Source: Bacteroidales bacterium (GTDB taxonomy: Bacteria; Bacteroidota; Bacteroidia; Bacteroidales; Muribaculaceae). Taken from it: a stretch of 35,059 bases of DNA. Location of the stretch: the NCBI GenBank assembly GCA_014800785.1, contig JAAVFK010000003.1:80183-115241 (forward strand), read 5' to 3'. The notes under the pieces were generated by a model, which was not told where the DNA came from, searched no databases, and saw nothing but the letters and a program-made list of their open reading frames with translations. The number at the start of each line of letters is the position of its first letter. Position 1 is the first letter of the stretch. Made by a program: the position numbers and the translations under genes. This document shows positions 22,764-31,432 of the stretch, one piece after another.

Positions 22764-25124
22764 TTAGTGGAGGAGGCGGGGGGCTTTGAAGTAGAGGCCG
22801 AGGTTGATGCCGAAGCTCCAGTTGGCGTGGGGGTAGGAGAGGTAGTTGCCGTAGATGCCTATCGAGGCGAAGGGGAGAGAGTAGATCGCTGAAAGCTGGG
22901 CAATGTAGTTGGGCTTGTTAAGCCATCCGTCGTAGACGGCTTTGCCCGTGTCGGTATGGCCTATCTTTCGCGTCTTGCAGTATGCGTAGAAGTCACCACG
23001 GATCTGGAACCCTGTGACCGGGATCCATGCCGGGACGAGACCTACGGCAATGTAATTGTCGGATCTGAACGCCGGATTATATATGTTGGCGATCGACGGC
23101 ATCGGGGTGAAGGCTGCTGCGTGAACCTCTTCCGCGACAAGATTCCCTTTTAACGGCGAGAGGGTGACAAGTCCTTCGGCTCTCGCTCCGAGCACGAAGT
23201 GCTTGTGTAGCTGGAAGAATTGCATCCATTCGGCCTTGACCGATGCGCGCCATCTTCCCCAACGGCTCGTGTGGTTGTAGATGAGATCTTCTTTGGACGT
23301 GTCAATATTTCCGGTCTCCTCATCTCCCGCATCCGGAGTCTGATTGCTCGATCGTCCGGGCGAGTACTTCGCGTCTTCGTGAACACCCTTCATATAAACC
23401 ACGATCTTTTTGCCTGAGGTGGGATACTGCTGCCTGTTGAGGGTATTGACTTCATAATGAAGATCCAGAACCGCCATGTCATAGCGCGAACGGTCTCTTT
23501 TTGCAGTCGCGAAATCGACGTCATTGTCTGCGAAATATCGGTCGGCCGAACGTCCGTAGGACGCGCTGACTCCGAAAATCATATCGTTGCGCGGACCGAG
23601 ATTGTAGGTTATACGGGCAAACGATTCCTGATTGGTGATGAACGAGGGATTCTTTGTCTCGTAGAAAAGAAGATCCGTGTCATAATTCTTCTCGCGAGAA
23701 ATAACCCCCTCAAGTTTCATATATGAGGGCATGTGGGTGCGCAGAGCGAAAGTCGCCGCGGCGCGCGCGGCCATATATGACTGGCCGAGCCATGCTGAAA
23801 TATCGACATCGAGTGAGTTGTAGCTCAGGGCGTGATAGCCGAAATCGGCATAAAGCATGGAATTGGTGGTCGATGTTATCCAACCTCCGATCCCTATGCT
23901 CCACGGGTTGTTCACCTTTGCTTTCAGATTCAAGGTAGCGCTCTTATAGTCAGGCGCAAACTTCGCTTCCGGGAGCAGATCAGAGATCTTTCCCTCGGCG
24001 ATCGCGCGATAATAAGACTGCTGAACCTCGGGAAGAGAAATGGGGAAACGGTGGTCACCGAAAAGATATTCGAGATAATTGCGCTGGCTCTCGTTGGCTC
24101 CCGTGATATTGATCGAGTCAAATTCTACCTGAGGAGTGCAGGCGGCGAATGCTTCCCGGCGTCGTGCCACTTCTTCCGGAGAACGTCTCGCGGTGACGCG
24201 ACTCTTGATCGAATCCACCATTTCCAGACCGGTCTTGTAGCCGATCTCGTAGATCGTCTTGGCTTGAGAGAAATCCAGAACGCCGAAATTCAACACCGGG
24301 ACCTGTATCTTGATGCCGTTGCGCGACGGCACGCTGTAGTCATTGTTCTGGATGATCATATCTTCCAGCTCGCCGTAGACGTTATTGCTGCGAGGTTTCT
24401 TGTCGGCTCTGGCGACGCTGACGCCGATGATGAAGTCCGGATTGAAATCCTCCTGCATCACGTCGACCGGGAAGTTGTCATATATACCACCGTCGTATGC
24501 CAGAATTCCATCAACCTCGATCGGTTTGAAAACGAGCGGAAAACTCATCGAACCGCGAACCGATTCGCCGAGAGACCCTTTGGAACATACGACTTTGTGC
24601 TTACCATATATGTCCGAAAAAACGCATCTGAAGGGTACGAACAGGTTGTTGAAGTTTCCCTTGCACTGTTCGGTATAGGGTGTGTAGAGCTTAAGAAATT
24701 CAATGTTCATCGGCAGTGGCGAGACGAGGCTGTTCGGAATAACCTGATTCGCCAGATTTGACGTATTCTTAAGATTTATATTCACGTTGGCCCATGCCGG
24801 GGTGGGAGAGGGCTTGTAGAGCAGATACTGCCATTCCGGATTGATCTTGCCCGTAGCCCAATAGAGAAAGTCGGGGGCTGTGAAAAATTCATACATCTTT
24901 TCCGGACTCCATCCTATGGCATAAAGCGATCCCACGATCGATCCCATCGACGTGCCGGTTACATAGTCTATCGGGATATCGTTGTCTTCAAGGGCCTTGA
25001 TGACCCCGACGTGGGCGATTCCCTTCGCGCCGCCGCCGCTTAGAACCAGACCTACCGTCTGCTTGGCATGAAGAGGAAGGATCGTCGCGATGAGTGCGAG
25101 AAGAAGTATGGTGTATTTTTTCAT
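22764..25124 (-). CDS. Patatin-like phospholipase with outer-membrane barrel (type Vd-like)
   Basis: This 786-residue protein begins at the ATG at 25124, which gives a clean signal peptide (MKKYTILLLALIATILPLHA); a longer frame would add MDPIKTSL. The patatin domain (about 22-300) has the oxyanion loop GGGAKG (30-35), the nucleophile motif GTSMG with Ser59, and the catalytic Asp in AYDGGIYDNFPVDV (about 208). A POTRA-like segment (about 340-400) leads to a C-terminal barrel with many aromatic-ended strands, finishing NLGLYFKAPRLLH. This is the PlpD-type architecture, in which a phospholipase is displayed or secreted by a fused BamA-like barrel. All catalytic residues are intact. Confidence 0.92.
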   Translation of the reverse strand: MKKYTILLLALIATILPLHAKQTVGLVLSGGGAKGIAHVGVIKALEDNDIPIDYVTGTSMGSIVGSLYAIGWSPEKMYEFFTAPDFLYWATGKINPEWQYLLYKPSPTPAWANVNINLKNTSNLANQVIPNSLVSPLPMNIEFLKLYTPYTEQCKGNFNNLFVPFRCVFSDIYGKHKVVCSKGSLGESVRGSMSFPLVFKPIEVDGILAYDGGIYDNFPVDVMQEDFNPDFIIGVSVARADKKPRSNNVYGELEDMIIQNNDYSVPSRNGIKIQVPVLNFGVLDFSQAKTIYEIGYKTGLEMVDSIKSRVTARRSPEEVARRREAFAACTPQVEFDSINITGANESQRNYLEYLFGDHRFPISLPEVQQSYYRAIAEGKISDLLPEAKFAPDYKSATLNLKAKVNNPWSIGIGGWITSTTNSMLYADFGYHALSYNSLDVDISAWLGQSYMAARAAATFALRTHMPSYMKLEGVISREKNYDTDLLFYETKNPSFITNQESFARITYNLGPRNDMIFGVSASYGRSADRYFADNDVDFATAKRDRSRYDMAVLDLHYEVNTLNRQQYPTSGKKIVVYMKGVHEDAKYSPGRSSNQTPDAGDEETGNIDTSKEDLIYNHTSRWGRWRASVKAEWMQFFQLHKHFVLGARAEGLVTLSPLKGNLVAEEVHAAAFTPMPSIANIYNPAFRSDNYIAVGLVPAWIPVTGFQIRGDFYAYCKTRKIGHTDTGKAVYDGWLNKPNYIAQLSAIYSLPFASIGIYGNYLSYPHANWSFGINLGLYFKAPRLLH

Positions 25125-25225
25125 AAGAGACGTCTTTATCGGATCCAATGGATGGAATTTGCTTTTGAATGAGAGTTTGTGTGCGTGGAGTCGTGCCCGG
25201 CTATCAATTATCTTTTAGAGATTTG

Positions 25226-26524
25226 TCAGACTGCCGATGCGATGGATTCGTCCTTGAATCCGAGGAAATAGAGCACGCCGTCGATACCTATTGTCGAGAT
25301 GGATTGCGATGCCTCCGCCTTGACTTTCGGTTTGGCGTGGAACGCAATTCCGAGACCCGCTTCCGAGAGCATCGGAAGGTCATTGGCTCCGTCACCGACG
25401 GCAATGGTCTGGCGGATGTCGATATTCTCCACCTGAGCGAGCAGGCGTAGCAACTCTTTCTTGCGGTTGCCGTCGACGATGTCTCCCTTCACCTTTCCGG
25501 TCAGCTTCCCCTCTTCGTCAATCTCCAGATCGTTGGCATAGACATAGTCGAACCCGAACCTGTTCTTCAGATCGTTGCCGAAGAACGTGAAACCGCCCGA
25601 AAGTATGGCTGTCTTGTAGCCGAAACGTTTGAGTACCTTCATCAAGCGCGGAAGACCCTCGGTTATCGGCAATGAGCGTGCGATATCTTCCATCACGCTC
25701 ACATCGAGCCCTTTCAGTAACGCAACGCGACGCGTGAAGCTTTCGCGGAAATCAATCTCACCTCTCATGGCCGACTCGGTGATGGCGCGGACCTCTTCTC
25801 CGACTCCGGCGCGATCCGCGAGTTCGTCGATCACCTCGGTCCGTATAAGAGTCGAGTCCATATCGAAGCATATCAGACGGCGCGAACGGCGGAACATAGA
25901 ATCCTCCTGAAGCGAAATGTCAAAATTGAGTTCGGACGCAAGACGCATGAATTCACTTTGCATCAATTCCTTGTCCTTCGGAGTGCCGCGCACGGAAAAC
26001 TCGATGCAGGCCTTGGGTGTCTTGGCACCGACGTGGGTGAGTGTCTCCACTGATTCCTTGACCTCTTCAGAGACGGGGGGATCGAGGGGGATACGGCCGG
26101 TGAGGCGCTTTATGGCGTCAATATTGAGGTTCTGGGATGTTATTATGTCCGCGACGGCAGAGATCTGTCGTGCATTGATCACCCGGCCCACGAGGGTGAT
26201 GATATATCGGTTCTTGCCCTGCAGATTGACCCATGCCTGATATTCCTTCTCGTCGATTACGGAGAACTGAACCTGCATGTGGAGCTCCGAGGTCTTGAGG
26301 AGGATCTCCTTGAGGATATCGCCGCTCAAGTCCGAACGGGTCAGGAAGAGAATGCCGAACGCAAGCGAATGGTGGACATCGGCCTGACCGATGTCGAGTA
26401 TTGTAGCGTCATATTTGGCCAGGATGGATGTCAGTGCGGCGGTGATGCCGGCCTGATCCGGTCCTGACACATTGATCTGAATAAGCTCCCGGTGAGACGC
26501 CGGGAAACGATATGAAGATGCCAT
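25226..26524 (-). CDS. serB: Phosphoserine phosphatase with N-terminal ACT domains
   Basis: SerB catalyses the last step of serine synthesis, phosphoserine to serine. The 432-residue protein has a regulatory region (about 12-165) starting LIQINVSGPDQAGITAALTS, an ACT-type domain, followed by a second ACT-like part. The HAD catalytic domain begins with CFDMDSTLIRTEVIDELAD (about 220), where the first Asp of DMDST is the nucleophile. It continues with MRGEIDFRESFTRRVALL, the ILSGGF motif and IAVGDGANDLPML for Mg binding. Upstream, TTTAACGTC occurs twice 14 bp apart (26546 and 26560), possibly a regulator site. The protein is full length for the two-ACT form. Confidence 0.95.
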   Translation of the reverse strand: MASSYRFPASHRELIQINVSGPDQAGITAALTSILAKYDATILDIGQADVHHSLAFGILFLTRSDLSGDILKEILLKTSELHMQVQFSVIDEKEYQAWVNLQGKNRYIITLVGRVINARQISAVADIITSQNLNIDAIKRLTGRIPLDPPVSEEVKESVETLTHVGAKTPKACIEFSVRGTPKDKELMQSEFMRLASELNFDISLQEDSMFRRSRRLICFDMDSTLIRTEVIDELADRAGVGEEVRAITESAMRGEIDFRESFTRRVALLKGLDVSVMEDIARSLPITEGLPRLMKVLKRFGYKTAILSGGFTFFGNDLKNRFGFDYVYANDLEIDEEGKLTGKVKGDIVDGNRKKELLRLLAQVENIDIRQTIAVGDGANDLPMLSEAGLGIAFHAKPKVKAEASQSISTIGIDGVLYFLGFKDESIASAV

Positions 26525-26614
26525 AATTCGGTAACGAAAGCAAAATTTAACGTCATAGCTTTAACGTCACCGGCAAATAAAAAGTTTAAAAAAGTTTAAA
26601 TGAGTTAAGTGGGT

Positions 26615-27841
26615 TTAGTCGCGGCTGACGTCGGTGGGGAGGCGGCGGGACGTCTTTGCGCCGAGGTCGCGGAGGCGTTCGGCTGTGCGTGTCAGACTCT
26701 GGGTCGAGCCGGCGAACTGAGTGTAGGCGTCATCGAAGGCGCGGTTGGTTTCGTTTATGCGCGACTGAATTTTCATCATCGCCTCGTTGAAGCGCACAAA
26801 CCGGTCATACAATTTGCCGCCGAGTTCGGCTATTGCCGCAGCGTTGCGGTTCTGGCTCTCCTGACGCCATAGTTGCGAGATAATCTGCATCACCGAAAAC
26901 ACATGGGTAGGGGAGACGATCACCACCTTGCGGTCGTACGCATATTTCCATAGCTCAGGGTCTTGGCGTATCGCCGCGAAATATGCACCCTCGTTGGGGA
27001 TGAACATAAGTGTGTGGTCAGCCGCTCCCGACCAATGTTTCTGATATTGTTTTGATCCGAGTTCGTCAACATGTTTGCGTACAGAGCGCACATGATCGCG
27101 TGCCGCCAGCCGCTCTTCCTCAGGAGTCTTGGCTTCACAAAGGCGAACATAGGCCGTCAAAGATACCTTCGAGTCAATGATCATAGAATGTTCGTCCGGA
27201 AGCTTCACGAGAACATCCGGCCGTTGGCGGTTTCCTTCATCGTCCTTCAAGGTCACACCCGAGTCGTTCCGGGCCGGCTGGACAAAGAACGTCACATCCT
27301 TCTTCATGCCTGCACTCTCCAGCAGAGTCTCGAGAATCATCTCACCCCAGTCGCCTTGAACTTTTGAGTCTCCTTTCAGAGCTGACGTCAGAGAACGCGT
27401 CTCCTCGCCGATAGTGTTGTTCAGCCTTATCAGTCGGTCTATCTGTTCTGAAAGCGACCGGCGCGAAGCGTTGTCGGTCATGTGTGCGTCCGATACGGCC
27501 TTTGAAAACTCCGCGAGTTTCTCTCTCAGTGGCGACAGGAGTGAGTCAATCTCGCGTCTCGACTCCGCTCTCATACGTTCCTGCTGGGCCGACAGCGTAG
27601 CGTTAGAGATGTTTTCAAACTGAAGCCGGGTTGTCTCGGCCAGAATCCGGCTTTGCTCGTCCATACGTCGACGGAGCTCTTCGACCTGGCGGTCATATTG
27701 TTCGCGGATAGCGTTAATCTCCTCACGAGCCGACGCGTCCCGACGGTCACGCTCGGCATTTCCCCGTGCGTGCATACGGAGACCGACATACAACACGCAC
27801 CCGATCAATAAAACAAGTAAAACGATTATGATTATTTCCAT
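26615..27841 (-). CDS. rmuC: DNA recombination protein RmuC
   Basis: RmuC limits DNA inversions and rearrangements and has a restriction-nuclease-like core. The likely start is the ATG at 27841 (408 residues), giving an N-terminal membrane anchor (MEIIIIVLLVLLIGCVLYVG). The longer frame to 27901 adds a non-conserved head that abuts the upstream gene. A coiled coil (about 25-125) is followed by the core with QGDWGEMILETLLESAGM, RPDVLVKLPDEHSMIIDSKV, FIPNEGAYFAAI and VIVSPTHVFSVMQII. It lies 59 bp downstream of apbE in the same direction. The assignment is firm. Confidence 0.95.
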   Translation of the reverse strand: MEIIIIVLLVLLIGCVLYVGLRMHARGNAERDRRDASAREEINAIREQYDRQVEELRRRMDEQSRILAETTRLQFENISNATLSAQQERMRAESRREIDSLLSPLREKLAEFSKAVSDAHMTDNASRRSLSEQIDRLIRLNNTIGEETRSLTSALKGDSKVQGDWGEMILETLLESAGMKKDVTFFVQPARNDSGVTLKDDEGNRQRPDVLVKLPDEHSMIIDSKVSLTAYVRLCEAKTPEEERLAARDHVRSVRKHVDELGSKQYQKHWSGAADHTLMFIPNEGAYFAAIRQDPELWKYAYDRKVVIVSPTHVFSVMQIISQLWRQESQNRNAAAIAELGGKLYDRFVRFNEAMMKIQSRINETNRAFDDAYTQFAGSTQSLTRTAERLRDLGAKTSRRLPTDVSRD

Positions 27842-27900
27842 CTGTTCGAAATCTCTGTTATCAGTAACGGTCTTGCAATCTCGTGAAACCGGAATATGCA

Positions 27901-28902
27901 TCAGTCATTAGCCCTCTTCAGCTCCCTGAACGTCTTGTTTGGAATAACCGAAAAGGAAGCAGAGTCCTGTCCGGCCATCACAAAGACAGCCGGAAGTTTC
28001 AGTGAGTCGAGAAGGACTGAAGCTTTGCGGAATCCCATCGCCATGGCGGCCGTAGCCAATGCGTCGGCCTCCGCACAGGTTGATGCCATGACCGTCACCG
28101 ATAATATATCAGTGCGGACCGGCCGAAGTGACCGCGGAGAAATGGTGTGTCCGAAACGCGAACCATCCGTAGCGCTGTGGTAGTTTCGGTAATTGCCCGA
28201 AGTTGCGATTCCCATATCGGTAAACGAAACCGTTTCCACCGCCTCTTCTCCTGCGCGGGAGTCTTCACGCGGACAATCAATCGCGACGCGCCAGAGCCGA
28301 CCGTTCTGATTTACACCCGAGGCACGGATCTCTCCTCCTACCTCTATAAGATAGTTGCCAACACCGTTACGCTCCATCATCGCTGCGATACGATCCACAC
28401 CATAACCCTTGGCTACAGCCGAGAAATTGAACTCGACCCGGGGATCATCCTTGTGAATCACCGTTCCCGTCAGATTGGTTTTCTCCAGCCCGACAAAAGA
28501 ACGCAGCGAATCGAGAGCGAGCGTATCTGGTGAAACCTTGTGACCTTTTCCGAACCCCCAGGCCGAAATGGCCGGTGCGACCGATGGGTCGAAAACCGAA
28601 TCGGTCATCAGCCATACGCGCCTTGAAAGCGTGTACACATCGCGGATCGACTGGGAAACCTCGATGTCCCCGGTCGCGCTGTTTATGGCCGACAGCTCCG
28701 ACTCCGGATTGAAAAAAGAGAGCGAGGAATCTATGGAATCTATCACGACGCGGATAGAATCGTCAAGTTCCCGGGGAGACTGATATGTTATATGGTATAG
28801 TGTATGCCACGCCGATCCCTCGGCTTGACGATATATGCCGTCGGAACTGCATCCCGCAAGCATGAACGTGGAAATTATTATGGATATGAATGGAATTTTC
28901 AT
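27901..28902 (-). CDS. apbE: FAD:protein FMN transferase, lipoprotein form
   Basis: ApbE attaches FMN covalently to Thr residues of Na+-pumping NQR/RNF subunits and related flavoproteins outside the cytoplasm. From the ATG at 28902 the 333-residue protein has a lipobox MLAGC with Cys18. Conserved features include SLSFFNPESELSAIN, FDPSVAPAISAWGFG, VEFNFSAVAKGYGVDRIAA, YLIEVGGEIRASG, GIATSGNYRNY and HTISPRSLRPV, followed by ADALATAAMAMG, covering the FAD-binding and Mg-binding sites. A longer frame would only add MVCP. The upstream -7 box TACCTTTG (28928-28935, minus) suggests its own promoter. Confidence 0.95.
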   Translation of the reverse strand: MKIPFISIIISTFMLAGCSSDGIYRQAEGSAWHTLYHITYQSPRELDDSIRVVIDSIDSSLSFFNPESELSAINSATGDIEVSQSIRDVYTLSRRVWLMTDSVFDPSVAPAISAWGFGKGHKVSPDTLALDSLRSFVGLEKTNLTGTVIHKDDPRVEFNFSAVAKGYGVDRIAAMMERNGVGNYLIEVGGEIRASGVNQNGRLWRVAIDCPREDSRAGEEAVETVSFTDMGIATSGNYRNYHSATDGSRFGHTISPRSLRPVRTDILSVTVMASTCAEADALATAAMAMGFRKASVLLDSLKLPAVFVMAGQDSASFSVIPNKTFRELKRAND

Positions 28903-28927
28903 GGGACAAACCAACTGATTTCGGTCA

Positions 28928-28994
28928 CAAAGGTAAGAAAAACCAAGATTGTGGAGAAAAAATTATGTGGTTTCAGATATTTTTGTTAAGTTTG
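28928..28994. promoter_or_regulatory. Divergent -7 boxes between apbE and the DJ-1 gene
   Basis: TACCTTTG on the minus strand (28928-28935) lies 26 bp before the apbE ATG, and TAAGTTTG on the plus strand (28987-28994) lies about 95 bp before the DJ-1 gene. Both match TAnnTTTG; the -33 elements are weak. Confidence 0.5.
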
Positions 28995-29089
28995 GGGTCG
29001 AGAAACGGCTACAGGCTTTGACCGGGAAGTCAAGATGACCTTCGGCTCCCTTCTCAACTGCAATTATACAATCTAATAGAGTTAAACTT

Positions 29090-29677
29090 ATGAAAGAAAG
29101 CTACGTATTTCTTGCCGACGGCTTTGAAGAGATTGAAGCCCTCAGCGTTATTGATATCCTGCGGCGTGCCGGTATGCCGGTGAAGACCGTGTCTATCACG
29201 AGTGCTCTTCAGGTAAAGGGAGCGCACGGTGTGACTGTGACGGCAGATGTCCTCTATGACAACACCCTTTTTTCTGACCCCGCATGGCTTGTCTTGCCCG
29301 GAGGAATGCCCGGCGCCACCAATCTCTATGAATTCGCGCCCCTTCTGGGACTTCTCGAACAGCAGGCGAAATCTGCCGAGGGCCGCATCGCGGCTATCTG
29401 TGCCGCTCCGGCGGTTGTGCTTGGACAGGCAGGACTGCTCAAAGGAGAGAAAGCGACATGTTATCCCGGCTTCGAGAATCTTCTCGGATGTGAAGCTGTA
29501 GACGCGCCGGTGGTAGTCTCGGGCAAGTTCGTGACCGGAAACGGCCCCGGAAACGCCGCGATATGGAGCCTCAGGATTGTTGAGGAGGCTCTCGGCCACG
29601 AGGCGATGTTGAAAGTTGCCAACGGAATGTTGATATATCCCCGTTCGGAAGGTGACGTAGATTATTTCTTCGGCTGA
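29090..29677 (+). CDS. DJ-1/PfpI-family protein (YajL/ThiJ-like)
   Basis: This 195-residue alpha/beta protein has the DJ-1 signatures: FLADGFEEIEALSVIDILRR with the conserved Glu (DGFEEIE), LPGGMPGATNL, and the nucleophile elbow AAICAAPAVVL with Cys about 104. Related proteins are chaperones or deglycase/glyoxalase-like enzymes with disputed activity. It ends with RSEGDVDYFFG. It is followed after 62 bp by yigZ on the same strand. The catalytic residues are present; the physiological substrate is unknown. Confidence 0.92.
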   Translation: MKESYVFLADGFEEIEALSVIDILRRAGMPVKTVSITSALQVKGAHGVTVTADVLYDNTLFSDPAWLVLPGGMPGATNLYEFAPLLGLLEQQAKSAEGRIAAICAAPAVVLGQAGLLKGEKATCYPGFENLLGCEAVDAPVVVSGKFVTGNGPGNAAIWSLRIVEEALGHEAMLKVANGMLIYPRSEGDVDYFFG

Positions 29678-29739
29678 ACGCTCAGCGATTTATACACATC
29701 CGAAAACAGATACGCAGCCGAATACGTACATAATAGCAA

Positions 29740-30345
29740 ATGTCCGACGATACATATTACGCATTAAAAGGAGAGGGCGAAGCGCAGATCCGGGAAAAGA
29801 TGAGCCGGTTCATAGGCTTCGCCCTCCCGGTCGCTTCTGCCGACGAGGCACGCGCACGTATAAAGGAATATCAGAACCGGTATCATGACGCCCGCCATGT
29901 CTGCTGGGCTTACGTGATAGGACCCGACAGATCCGAATGGCAGCTCAATGACAACGGCGAGCCGAGTGGCACTGCGGGCAAGCCGATACTCGGTCAGCTC
30001 AACTCGACCGGAGTCACCGACGCGGTGGTGATCGTCGTCAGATATTTCGGCGGAATCAAACTCGGCACCCCCGGCCTTATCGCCGCATACCGGCAGACCG
30101 CGCGCGAGGCTATCGAAGCCGCAGGTATAAAAGAGATGCACGCCATGAAGGAATTCACGGTCGAATTTCCATACGTTTCGGCCGACAGAATCATGAAATT
30201 TGTCAAAGGTGACGACGATATCGAGGTGCGCTCTCAGGAATTTGATAATGTGTGTCGGCTTGCCCTGTCGGTGCGCCTTGACAGATGGGAAGAAGTGCGC
30301 GGACGCATCGGCTCGATAGAAGGGGCTCAGATAGCGGAAAATTGA
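29740..30345 (+). CDS. yigZ: YigZ/IMPACT-family protein
   Basis: The 201-residue protein belongs to the UPF0029/IMPACT family. Its N-terminal domain carries RFIGFALPVASADEARARI, then YHDARHVCWAYVIG, the diagnostic NDNGEPSGTAGKPILGQL and VVIVVRYFGGIKLGTPGLI. A smaller C-terminal DUF1949-type domain (about 140-201) follows. The yeast and mammalian relatives regulate translation through Gcn1; the bacterial role is unknown. It is probably co-transcribed with the DJ-1 gene upstream. Confidence 0.92.
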   Translation: MSDDTYYALKGEGEAQIREKMSRFIGFALPVASADEARARIKEYQNRYHDARHVCWAYVIGPDRSEWQLNDNGEPSGTAGKPILGQLNSTGVTDAVVIVVRYFGGIKLGTPGLIAAYRQTAREAIEAAGIKEMHAMKEFTVEFPYVSADRIMKFVKGDDDIEVRSQEFDNVCRLALSVRLDRWEEVRGRIGSIEGAQIAEN

Positions 30346-30461
30346 GAAATTGCCCTCAAATCAGCCTCAAAATCGGCCAAAAATGGTCTAAATTACGGCT
30401 AAAACTAAAATATTGTGGCTTTTATAGCCGTCATATCAAAAAAAATTACGATATTTGCACG

Positions 30462-30630
30462 CTGAAAATCGCAAGCCTCTCAATTAAGATGTCATTCAGC
30501 AGTCCTTCGGGGCTGTAGAAATCGGAGACAGATTGAGAATCAGATCAGGGAAGCGAGGTCCCTTTCGGACCTTCGGTTCAGATTCAATCTCGATGTGTCA
30601 CAAGATTTGGGGAGGGGGCTGCTGATTTTC
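30462..30630 (+). ncRNA. Structured small RNA, probably 6S-like
   Basis: A 329-bp gap before the HU gene holds a GC-rich, self-complementary stretch in an A/T-rich setting. A -7-like GATATTTG (30450-30457) precedes it. GAAAATC (30464-30470) pairs with GATTTTC (30624-30630), and AGCCTCT with GGGGGCT, to form a basal stem. A hairpin CAGTCC-TTCG-GGGCTG lies near 30501-30516. A long apical arm pairs GATT/AATC, GAATC/GATTC and AGGTCC/GGACCT (about 30526-30600). A rod with an internal bubble and a side hairpin is the shape of 6S RNA. No Rfam comparison was possible; a structured leader of the HU mRNA is the alternative. Confidence 0.5.
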
Positions 30631-30674
30631 CGAAATACCTAAAAAAACAGTAGTATTTTAATTAACCAACAGCA

Positions 30675-30959
30675 ATGACAAAAGCAGATATTGTCAACGA
30701 GATTTCCCGCAGCACCGGTATCGAGAAAGCTACCGTGCTTCAGACCATTGAGAAGTTCATGGAAGTAATGAAGGATACGATGTCCGACGGCAATAACGTA
30801 TACCTCCGTGGCTTCGGCAGCTTCATTATCAAGACCCGCAAGGCCAAGACAGCCCGCAACATCTCGAAGAACACCACCATTCTTATCCCCGAGCACAAGA
30901 TCCCCGCTTTCAAGCCCTCGAAAGTTTTCCTTGAGCAGGTGAAAGAGAATGACGCTTGA
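30675..30959 (+). CDS. HU/IHF-family DNA-binding protein
   Basis: The 94-residue nucleoid protein bends DNA as a dimer. It shows MTKADIVNEISRSTGIEKATV, the GFGSF turn preceding the DNA-binding arm, and ARNISKNTTILIPEHKIPAF, with the Pro that intercalates at the arm tip, then KPSKVFLEQV. Its length and arrangement are normal. In Bacteroidota this gene commonly precedes the RNase G gene, as here, with a micro-protein gene between them. Confidence 0.95.
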   Translation: MTKADIVNEISRSTGIEKATVLQTIEKFMEVMKDTMSDGNNVYLRGFGSFIIKTRKAKTARNISKNTTILIPEHKIPAFKPSKVFLEQVKENDA

Positions 30960-31007
30960 TATCAGCAAGAATATTATATAAAATAAAATCATCAAACAAT
31001 AACCATT

Positions 31008-31097
31008 ATGCCCAGCGGAAAGAAAAGAAAAGGCCACAAGATGGCTACGCACAAGCGTAAGAAAAGACTGAGAAAGAACCGTCATAAGAAGAAATAA
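31008..31097 (+). CDS. 29-residue AURKAIP1/COX24-like basic protein
   Basis: The ATG at 31008 opens a 29-codon reading frame ending at TAA 31095-31097. The product starts MPSGKKRKGHKMATHKRKKR and ends RKNRHKKK, so two thirds of the residues are Lys, Arg or His. This matches the short bacterial proteins annotated as having an AURKAIP1/COX24 domain, related to the C-terminal motif of the mitochondrial small-subunit protein mS38. A ribosomal role is therefore likely but inferred. It lies 48 bp after the HU gene and upstream of rng. Its conserved size makes it easy to miss. Confidence 0.85.
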   Translation: MPSGKKRKGHKMATHKRKKRLRKNRHKKK

Positions 31098-31250
31098 GAC
31101 GGTCCTCGATTGACCCGGTCTCCAAAGGACATGATCGGTGTTCCGAAGTCTGTGAAAATCCTTATACAGCTGTCAAAAACAAACCGGCCCCTTAACCGGG
31201 GTCACTATTCACAGCACGGACGCCGGACGGTCAATCTCCAGTCGAAGACA

Positions 31251-31379
31251 GAAACACGGGAGAACACTCTGAAACGCGCGGGCCGAGAGGATCCCTGAGT
31301 TCGGGGCTGTTCTCCCTTGGTGTTTCATCGTCCGCAGTATATCAGGACTGCGGATTTTGCAGGGACAGGAACCTGCAAA
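31251..31379 (+). promoter_or_regulatory. Three successive hairpins in the rng leader
   Basis: The 335-bp gap before rng contains a long stem (GAAACA plus GGGAGAACA at 31251-31266, with TGTTCTCCC plus TGTTTC at 31308-31326), then TCCGCAGT/ACTGCGGA (31331-31338 with 31347-31354) followed by TTTT, then TTTGCAGG/CCTGCAAA (31356-31363 with 31372-31379). The middle hairpin with TTTT could terminate transcription. The set could also be a target for RNase G autoregulation. Nothing else was recognised in this gap. Confidence 0.55.
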
Positions 31380-31432
31380 GCAGAAATGGGATAGGATAAG
31401 GAGCGATTTGGGAAACACCTCCAGATATCCCG

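Noticed and set aside
23832-24761. Plus-strand ORF of 309 codons inside the patatin gene
   Set aside because: It is a shadow of the patatin frame, which has intact catalytic motifs; the antisense product is Arg-rich and shows no family.
29054-29599. Minus-strand ORF of 181 codons opposite the DJ-1 gene
   Set aside because: The plus strand carries all DJ-1 motifs, including the active-site Cys; the antisense frame resembles nothing.
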